A stretch of DNA of 64,000 nt from Streptomyces sp. NBC_01224 (GTDB taxonomy: Bacteria > Actinomycetota > Actinomycetes > Streptomycetales > Streptomycetaceae). The stretch lies in NCBI RefSeq assembly GCF_036002945.1, contig NZ_CP108529.1, forward strand, positions 6,567,001 to 6,631,000. Direction: 5' to 3'. Position 1 is the stretch's first letter. Each line of letters begins with the position of its first letter. The notes beneath the pieces are model-generated. The model was not told the DNA's origin. It did not search any database and saw only the letters and a list, made by a program, of their open reading frames with translations. Positions 58,448-64,000 of the stretch are shown in pieces. The translations under genes were made by a program, and so were the position numbers.

Positions 58448-59710
58448 ATGAACCACGCGCCGCGCTTCCGCCCCGTAGTGAGTTGCACTCTGCTGGTCGT
58501 GACCCTGGTCGCAGGTGTGACCGCCTGCGGTGGGTCACATGGCCACCCGCTCGCGGCGAAACCGTACGACGCGGCGGACGAGATCTCCTCCAACGTCCCG
58601 GAGGGCGACGAGAAGGCCGACTCCGACAAGCCGCTCGAAGTAACCGTCAACGACGACGACGGCCGGATCACGGACGTGTCGGCCGTGGACGCGATCGGAC
58701 GCCATCTGGCCGGCGAGCTCGACGCCGACGGGAGGCGCTGGCACTCCACCTCCCCGCTCGCCGCCGGCGCCCGCTACACGGTCCGGGTCAGCATGGAGGA
58801 CGGCGACGGCGACCCGGGCAGCCGCACGCTCTCCTTCGATACCGCCTCCGCCAAGGCCAAGAAGCTCCTGAAGGTCACCTTCGGCCCTCAGGCGGGCACC
58901 TACGGCGTCGGACAGCCCATTACGGCGGAACTCAGCGCTCCGGTCAAGGACGAGGCGTCCAGGGCCATCGTGGAGCGTGCCCTGCGGGTCCGCTCCACGC
59001 CCGCCGTGACCGGCTCCTGGTACTGGGTCGACGACAAGATCCTGCACTACCGCCCCAAGGAATACTGGCCCGCCAAGGCCACCATCGAGGTCACCAGCGG
59101 CCTGGCGGGCGTCAAGGTCGCCGACGCGCTGTACGGAGCCCCCGCGAAGGCGCTGAAGCTCACCACGGGCGACCGTGTCGAGGCCATCACCGACGCCGCA
59201 GCGCACACGATGACCGTCAAACGCAACGGGAAAGTGATCAACACCATTCCGGTGACCACCGGCAAGCCCGGCTTCTCCACCCGAAACGGCGTCAAGGTCG
59301 TGCTGAGCAAGGAGTACTCCGTACGCATGCGCGGGGAGACCATCGGCATCTCGGAGAATTCCGACGACGGGTACGACCTGCTGGTCTACTACGCGACCCG
59401 CGTCACATGGAGCGGCGAGTACGTGCACGCGGCCCCCTGGTCCACCGGTTCGCAGGGGTACGCGAACGTCAGTCACGGCTGTACGGGCATGAGTACCAGC
59501 CTGGCCGAATGGTTCTTCAACACCGTGCGCACGGGCGACATCGTCCAGGTCGTCGGCAGTCAGGGCGAGACGATGACGCCGTTCGACAACGGCTACGGCG
59601 ACTGGAACCTTTCCTGGGCCAAATGGCAGCAGGGCAGCGCTCTGCACAAGAACGACACCCCGGACCGCACGGACACTTTCCAGGCGGCGCGACTGCGCCC
59701 CGAGGTCTGA
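58448..59710 (+). CDS. L,D-transpeptidase lipoprotein with Ig-like domain
   Basis: These enzymes make 3-3 cross-links in peptidoglycan. The 420-residue product starts at ATG 58448 (MNHAPRFRPV); an in-frame GTG lies two codons earlier. The lipoprotein signal ends AGVTAC (cysteine near residue 27). The middle (about residues 60-260) has Ig-like folds of the actinobacterial Ldt type (PAVTGSWYWVDDKILHYRP). The YkuD catalytic domain is at about 255-395, with HAAPWSTGSQGYANVSHGCTGMS (seen in parts), giving the catalytic His and SHGC cysteine. A tail of about 40 residues ends the protein. It lies between cytochrome oxidase genes. Confidence 0.94.
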   Translation: MNHAPRFRPVVSCTLLVVTLVAGVTACGGSHGHPLAAKPYDAADEISSNVPEGDEKADSDKPLEVTVNDDDGRITDVSAVDAIGRHLAGELDADGRRWHSTSPLAAGARYTVRVSMEDGDGDPGSRTLSFDTASAKAKKLLKVTFGPQAGTYGVGQPITAELSAPVKDEASRAIVERALRVRSTPAVTGSWYWVDDKILHYRPKEYWPAKATIEVTSGLAGVKVADALYGAPAKALKLTTGDRVEAITDAAAHTMTVKRNGKVINTIPVTTGKPGFSTRNGVKVVLSKEYSVRMRGETIGISENSDDGYDLLVYYATRVTWSGEYVHAAPWSTGSQGYANVSHGCTGMSTSLAEWFFNTVRTGDIVQVVGSQGETMTPFDNGYGDWNLSWAKWQQGSALHKNDTPDRTDTFQAARLRPEV

Positions 59711-59767
59711 CCGGCCCGGGGAGCGCGCTGCCCCTCAGCGGGACTGCGGACACAACCCCGGCAGGGC

Positions 59768-60169
59768 TCAGGCGTCCACGCAGTCCCTGCTGCGCAGCAG
59801 AGCGGCCAGGGCGTCCGCGAACTCGACCGGTTCGACCGGAAGCGTCACCGCGGCGTCCGCACGGCTCCAGGTGGCCAGCCAGGCGTCCTGCGGGCGCCCG
59901 ATCAGCAGCAGTACGGGCGGGCAGTGGAAGATCTCGTCCTTGATCTGCCGGCAGACGCCCATGCCGCCCGCGGGTGCCGTCTCGCCGTCCAGCACACAGA
60001 CATCGATGCCGCCGTTGTCCAGTGCGTCCAGGACAGCGGGCAGGGTGGCGCACTCGAGGAATTCCACCGGTGGCACATCGGCCGCGGGCCTGCGCCCGGC
60101 TGCCAGCTTCACCTGCTCACGGGTGTTGGCGTCGTCGCTGTAGACCAGGACCGTGGCGGTCGGCTGCAT
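59768..60169 (-). CDS. Stand-alone degenerate receiver-domain protein
   Basis: The 133-residue product starts at ATG 60169 with GGAGGA three bases upstream. Its fold pattern is a response-regulator receiver with no output domain: the acidic pair in VYSDDANTREQ and an Asp in DVCVLDGETAPAGGMGVCRQIKDE align with the phosphorylation site. The conserved Lys is missing (LPVEPVEF instead of LxKPxxxEEL), and the Ser/Thr switch is replaced by LLIGRP. It is therefore probably a pseudo-receiver that works by protein contact. From memory, a gene of this kind occupies the same place in S. coelicolor. It is divergent from ctaE. Confidence 0.82.
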   Translation of the reverse strand: MQPTATVLVYSDDANTREQVKLAAGRRPAADVPPVEFLECATLPAVLDALDNGGIDVCVLDGETAPAGGMGVCRQIKDEIFHCPPVLLLIGRPQDAWLATWSRADAAVTLPVEPVEFADALAALLRSRDCVDA

Positions 60170-60356
60170 TGTTCCTCCGTGACATCTGTGTCTTCGGGGC
60201 TTTCCGGGCATGAACCGATGCGCGGATCGTACTCCGCCCGATGGGCTGTCAGCACCGCCCGGGACAGCGGATTCATGGGCCGTTCGGGGAGGGCACACCC
60301 TGTTGACACACCGAACGGCACCCCCCGGAGTGAGGGCGGGATAAGGGACCGACATA

Positions 60357-60977
60357 ATGTCGGTCGTGGCGACAGCAACGACAGTAGAAACCGGGCACGC
60401 GCACCCGTCGGTCAATCGACCGAACCTCACCAGCGTCGGAACCATCATCTGGTTGAGTTCCGAGCTGATGTTCTTCGCGGCCCTCTTCGCGATGTACTTC
60501 ACCCTGCGATCGGTGATGGGACCGGACCACTGGAAGGAAATGGCTTCGGCCCTGAACTTCCCGTTCTCCGCGACGAACACCACGATCCTGGTGCTCTCCT
60601 CACTCACCTGCCAGCTCGGCGTCTTCGCCGCGGAGCGGGGCGACGTGAAGAAGCTCCGTACCTGGTTCGTGATCACTTTCGTGATGGGTGCGATCTTCAT
60701 CGGAGGCCAGGTCTTCGAGTACACCGAGCTGGTGAAGAAGGACGGCCTCTCGCTGTCCTCCGACCCGTACGGCTCGGTGTTCTACCTGACGACCGGCTTC
60801 CACGGGCTGCATGTGACAGGCGGTCTCATCGCCTTCCTGCTCGTTCTGGGCAGGACATACGCAGCCAAGAGGTTCACCCACGAACAGGCGACCGCTGCCA
60901 TCGTCGTGTCCTATTACTGGCACTTCGTCGATGTCGTGTGGATCGGCCTCTTCGCCACGATCTACATGATCAAGTAA
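60357..60977 (+). CDS. ctaE: Cytochrome c oxidase subunit III
   Basis: CtaE is the structural and proton-uptake subunit of aa3 oxidase. The 206-residue product starts at ATG 60357 (MSVVATATTVETGHAH) with AAGGGA nine bases before it. It has five membrane helices, as in the short actinobacterial form. Typical segments are WLSSELMFFAALFAMYF, FYLTTGFHGLHVTGGLIAF and SYYWHFVDVVWIGLFATIY. It begins the ctaE-qcrC-qcrA-qcrB cluster, separate from ctaC-D-F. The 62-base gap to qcrC suggests one transcript. Confidence 0.97.
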   Translation: MSVVATATTVETGHAHPSVNRPNLTSVGTIIWLSSELMFFAALFAMYFTLRSVMGPDHWKEMASALNFPFSATNTTILVLSSLTCQLGVFAAERGDVKKLRTWFVITFVMGAIFIGGQVFEYTELVKKDGLSLSSDPYGSVFYLTTGFHGLHVTGGLIAFLLVLGRTYAAKRFTHEQATAAIVVSYYWHFVDVVWIGLFATIYMIK

Positions 60978-61039
60978 CCGGGCTCGAACCCGAACCACAT
61001 CCAGCATCGACGCAGAAGATCCTGACACCGGGGTAATCC

Positions 61040-61849
61040 GTGAAAAAGCTCTCCGCACGACGACGCCATCCGTTGGCGGCGGTCGTCGTACTACTCCTCG
61101 CGCTGGCGGCCACTGGGGGGCTGTACGCCGCGTTTGCGCCCGCGAGTAAGGCGCAGGCCGACGACACCGCCCAGTCCCTCGCCATTGATGAGGGCAAGAA
61201 GCTGTACTCCGTCGGTTGCGCCAGCTGCCACGGAACCGGCGGTCAGGGCAGCACCGACGGGCCGAGCCTGGTCGGCGTGGGCTCCGCCGCCGTGGACTTC
61301 CAGGTCGGTACAGGCCGTATGCCGGCGCAGCAGCCGGGTGCCCAGGTACCGAAGAAGAAGGTCATCTACAGCCAGGCCGAGATCGACCAGCTCGCGGCGT
61401 ACGTCGCGTCGCTCGGCGCCGGTCCGATCGTTCCGACCAAGAACCAGGTCAGCCCTGACGGTGCGGACATCGCCAAGGGTGGCGACCTGTTCCGTACCAA
61501 CTGCGCGCAGTGCCACAACTTCACCGGTGAGGGTGGTGCGCTGACGAACGGCAAGTACGCGCCCAGCCTCGAAGGTGTGGACCCGAAGCACATCTACGAG
61601 GCCATGCAGACCGGCCCGCAGAGCATGCCGTCCTTCCCGGACACGACGATGCCCGAGCAGCAGAAGCGGGACATCATCGCGTACATCCAGACCGTGAACA
61701 GCGCCCAGTCGGAGAACCCGGGTGGGCTCAAGCTGGGCGGCCTGGGGCCGGTCAGCGAGGGCTTGTTCGCCTGGATCTTCGGGCTCGGCGCACTGATCGC
61801 AGTTGCCATTTGGGTCGCGGCCCACACCGCTAAGGCCAAGAAGTCATGA
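61040..61849 (+). CDS. qcrC: Cytochrome bc1 complex diheme cytochrome c subunit
   Basis: QcrC passes electrons from the Rieske protein to CtaC; actinobacteria lack a soluble cytochrome c, and the two-heme subunit replaces it. The 269-residue product starts at GTG 61040 and has an N-terminal membrane helix (LAAVVVLLLALAATGGLYAAF-type), then heme motifs VGCASCHGTG near residue 55 and NCAQCHNFTG near residue 155, and a C-terminal anchor helix (LFAWIFGLGALIAVAIWVAA). Distal methionines are probably in RMPAQQPG and SMPSFPD. Its stop overlaps the qcrA start (ATGA). Confidence 0.97.
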   Translation: MKKLSARRRHPLAAVVVLLLALAATGGLYAAFAPASKAQADDTAQSLAIDEGKKLYSVGCASCHGTGGQGSTDGPSLVGVGSAAVDFQVGTGRMPAQQPGAQVPKKKVIYSQAEIDQLAAYVASLGAGPIVPTKNQVSPDGADIAKGGDLFRTNCAQCHNFTGEGGALTNGKYAPSLEGVDPKHIYEAMQTGPQSMPSFPDTTMPEQQKRDIIAYIQTVNSAQSENPGGLKLGGLGPVSEGLFAWIFGLGALIAVAIWVAAHTAKAKKS

Positions 61850-62898
61850 GTAGCCAAGAGATTCCAGACGAGAACCTGCCCGCTGAGCAGGACACCGCGC
61901 ACGGCGCGGTAGAGGTCGCGGACGACCCGTTCGCCGACCCGGGGCTGCCGGCCCACAAGCCGCGCATCCAGGACATCGACGAACGGGCCGCGAAGCGCTC
62001 CGAGCGCGCCGTGGCGTTCATGTTCACGCTGTCCATGCTGGCGACGATCGGCTTCATCGCCTCGTACGTCATCTTCCCGGTCGACAAGATCGTGTACATC
62101 TGGCCCTTCGGCCATGTGAGCGCGCTCAACTTCTCCCTGGGTCTGACCCTGGGCGTGGCCCTCTTCGCGATCGGAGCCGGGGCCGTCCACTGGGCGCGCA
62201 CCCTGATGTCCGACGTGGAGGTCGCCGACGACCGGCACGCCATCGAGGCCGAGCCCGAGGTCAAGGCGAAGGTCCTCGCAGACTTCGCGGCGGGTGCCGA
62301 GGAGTCCGCGTTCGGCCGGCGCAAGCTGATCCGCAACACCATGTTCGGTGCGCTGGCCCTGGTGCCGCTCTCCGGCGTGATGCTGCTGCGCGACCTCGGT
62401 CCGCTGCCGGAGAAGAAGCTCCGCAACACCCTGTGGGCCAAGGGCAAGCAGCTCATCAACATGAACACGATGGAGCCGCTGCGTCCCGAGGACGTGGCCG
62501 TCGGTTCGCTGACCTTCGCCATGCCCGAGGGCCTGAAGGAGGACGCGGAGGACTTCCAGAACCAGATCGCCAAGGCCGCGCTGATGATCATCCGCATCGA
62601 GCCGGCCAACATCAAGGACAAGCGCGAGCGCGAGTGGGCCCACGAGGGAATCGTGGCCTTCTCCAAGATCTGCACCCACGTCGGCTGCCCGATCAGCCTG
62701 TACGAGCAGCAGACGCACCACGTGCTCTGCCCGTGCCACCAGTCCACCTTCGACCTCTCCGACGGCGCCCGCGTCATCTTCGGTCCGGCCGGTCACGCCC
62801 TTCCGCAGCTGCGGATCGGTGTGAACAGCGAGGGCAACCTCGAGGCGCTCGGTGACTTCGAAGAGCCCGTCGGTCCTGCATTCTGGGAGCGCGGATGA
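61846..62898 (+). CDS. qcrA: Cytochrome bc1 complex Rieske iron-sulfur subunit
   Basis: QcrA takes electrons from quinol to its 2Fe-2S centre. The 350-residue product is longer than mitochondrial Rieske proteins. Three membrane helices occupy about residues 60-185. The C-terminal Rieske domain has CTHVGCPISLYEQQTHHVL (partly quoted) with the first Cys/His pair, then CPCHQSTFDLSDGARV with the second, giving the CxH and CxxH ligands. Its start overlaps the qcrC stop by four bases, and its stop overlaps the qcrB start by four bases. Confidence 0.97.
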   Translation: MSSQEIPDENLPAEQDTAHGAVEVADDPFADPGLPAHKPRIQDIDERAAKRSERAVAFMFTLSMLATIGFIASYVIFPVDKIVYIWPFGHVSALNFSLGLTLGVALFAIGAGAVHWARTLMSDVEVADDRHAIEAEPEVKAKVLADFAAGAEESAFGRRKLIRNTMFGALALVPLSGVMLLRDLGPLPEKKLRNTLWAKGKQLINMNTMEPLRPEDVAVGSLTFAMPEGLKEDAEDFQNQIAKAALMIIRIEPANIKDKREREWAHEGIVAFSKICTHVGCPISLYEQQTHHVLCPCHQSTFDLSDGARVIFGPAGHALPQLRIGVNSEGNLEALGDFEEPVGPAFWERG

Positions 62899-64000
62899 GT
62901 ACTGCGACCGACACAAAGCGCAAGGCGCCCGCCGGTGAGCGGGTGGCCGACTGGGCGGACGGCCGGCTCGGGATCTACTCCCTGGCCAAGGCCAACATGC
63001 GCAAGATCTTCCCGGACCACTGGTCCTTCATGCTCGGTGAGATCGCCCTCTACAGCTTCATCATCATCATCCTCACGGGTGTGTATCTGACGCTGTTCTT
63101 CCACCCGAGCATGAACGAAGTCGTGTACCACGGCTCGTACGAGCCGATGCAGGGCATCCGGATGTCCGAGGCCTACGCCTCGACGCTGGACATCAGCTTC
63201 GACGTCCGCGGTGGTCTGCTGGTTCGCCAGATCCACCACTGGGCCGCGCTGATCTTCCTGGCCGGCATGTTCGTGCACATGATGCGCGTCTTCTTCACGG
63301 GTGCGTTCCGCAAGCCGCGTGAGATCAACTGGCTGTTCGGCTTCCTGCTGTTCGTGCTGGGTATGTTCACCGGTTTCACCGGCTACTCGCTCCCGGACGA
63401 CCTCCTGTCCGGTACGGGTGTCCGCTTCACCCAGGGCGCGATCCTGTCGATGCCGATCGTCGGCACGTACATCTCGATGTTCCTGTTCGGCGGAGAGTTC
63501 CCCGGTCACGACTTCGTCGCCCGGTTCTACTCGATCCACATCCTGCTGCTGCCGGGCATCATGCTCGGCCTGCTGGTGGCGCACCTGATCCTGGTCTTCT
63601 ACCACAAGCACACGCAGTTCGCGGGTCCCGGCCGCACCAACAAGAACGTCGTCGGCATGCCGCTGCTGCCGGTGTACATGGCGAAGGCCGGTGGCTTCTT
63701 CTTCCTGGTCTTCGGCATCATCGCCGTCATCGCGGCCATCGCCTCGATCAACCCGATCTGGGCCATCGGCCCGTACCGCCCGGACCAGGTGTCCACCGGC
63801 GCCCAGCCCGACTGGTACATGGGCTTCGCCGAGGGTCTGATCCGAGTGATGCCTGGCTGGGAGATCAATCTCTGGGGTCACACGCTGGTCCTGGGTGTGT
63901 TCATTCCGTTGATGGCCTTCGGACTGGTACTCGCGATCATCGCGGTCTACCCGTTCGTCGAGTCCTGGGTCACCGGGGACAAGCGCGAGCACCACATCCT
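62895..64000 (+). CDS. qcrB: Cytochrome bc1 complex cytochrome b subunit (5' part)
   Basis: QcrB is the quinol-oxidising membrane core with two b hemes. ATG 62895 overlaps the qcrA stop (ATGA) and the frame stays open to the right edge, giving 368 complete codons. Heme b histidines are in RQIHHWAALIF and FVHMMRV (helix 2) and in YSIHILLLPG and VAHLILVFYH (helix 4). The quinol-site motif is PDWYMGFAEG, the actinobacterial form of PEWY. GFTGYSLPDDLLSGTGV marks the C-D loop. The missing C-terminal part should hold the remaining helices and the long actinobacterial tail. Confidence 0.97.
   Translation, partial: MSTATDTKRKAPAGERVADWADGRLGIYSLAKANMRKIFPDHWSFMLGEIALYSFIIIILTGVYLTLFFHPSMNEVVYHGSYEPMQGIRMSEAYASTLDISFDVRGGLLVRQIHHWAALIFLAGMFVHMMRVFFTGAFRKPREINWLFGFLLFVLGMFTGFTGYSLPDDLLSGTGVRFTQGAILSMPIVGTYISMFLFGGEFPGHDFVARFYSIHILLLPGIMLGLLVAHLILVFYHKHTQFAGPGRTNKNVVGMPLLPVYMAKAGGFFFLVFGIIAVIAAIASINPIWAIGPYRPDQVSTGAQPDWYMGFAEGLIRVMPGWEINLWGHTLVLGVFIPLMAFGLVLAIIAVYPFVESWVTGDKREHHI

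Noticed and set aside
60303..60308. TTGACA upstream of ctaE as a -35 element
   Set aside because: No -10-like sequence lies 16-19 bases downstream, so a promoter cannot be supported from this hexamer alone.

Overview
The window is about 70% G+C and nearly every gene ends its codons in G or C. It carries families typical of actinobacteria (homodimeric AceE, lipoprotein CtaC, the CtaF subunit, the diheme QcrC, PspA with PspAA, DUF3043, DUF4191). The order glnA - RDD - DUF4191 - small protein - lipA - lipB ... aceE - gntR - sucB - lpdA - pepA ... ctaC-ctaD-ctaF ... ctaE-qcrC-qcrA-qcrB is, from memory, that of the Streptomyces coelicolor core chromosome around SCO2198 to SCO2148. I read this as Streptomyces core chromosome. 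No tRNA, rRNA, CRISPR array, insertion sequence or prophage is visible.

Layout. (1) 1-2.2 kb: an unidentified C-terminal fragment, an XRE/MmyB-type regulator and a small secreted protein. (2) 2.6-8.1 kb: glutamine synthetase I with a GlnR box pair, two membrane proteins, a small conserved protein, and lipA/lipB for lipoate synthesis. (3) 8.3-21.1 kb: the most accessory part. It holds a large regulator with a low-complexity insert, a secreted alpha-L-fucosidase/beta-N-acetylhexosaminidase pair under a probable DasR site, an FAD oxidoreductase, a TIGR01777 protein, a GNAT enzyme, a divergent TetR/SDR pair, a DUF4240 protein and a WYL regulator. (4) 21.3-30.1 kb: pyruvate dehydrogenase genes aceE, gntR, sucB (E2) and lpdA, then leucyl aminopeptidase. 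LipA/LipB and the lipoylated E2 are functionally linked. (5) 30.4-38.7 kb: a GH114 lipoprotein and the late cobalamin genes cobS, cobT and cobU. Among these lie a methyltransferase, a lysylphosphatidylglycerol-synthase-like membrane protein translationally coupled to a rhomboid-like protein, and a polytopic His/Asp-rich membrane protein. (6) 38.8-48.6 kb: a small conserved protein, a lipoprotein HtrA-type protease, a methyltransferase, DUF3043, pspA-pspAA, a NarL-type two-component system and a solitary RND transporter. Much of this looks like envelope-stress equipment. (7) 48.7-54.9 kb: nadA and erpA (an Fe-S enzyme and an Fe-S carrier, divergent), an anchored exported protein, a PfkB kinase and a cysteine desulfurase-TusA fusion. 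(8) 55.2-64 kb: cytochrome aa3 oxidase and the cytochrome bcc complex, interrupted by an L,D-transpeptidase and a degenerate receiver protein. qcrB runs off the right edge.

Most of the window is ordinary core genome. The points most worth a second look are the DasR-type site in front of the hexosaminidase-fucosidase pair, the membrane-protein group embedded in the cobalamin genes (28-rich His/Asp motif protein, rhomboid-like protein and MprF-like synthase), the RND pump whose TM10 lysine is replaced by Thr, the cobU fusion to a degenerate metallo-hydrolase domain, the pseudo-receiver in the respiratory cluster, and several unexplained palindromes upstream of lpdA, aceE and ctaC. Start codons were often moved inward from the longest open frame on the basis of Shine-Dalgarno spacing and family length.
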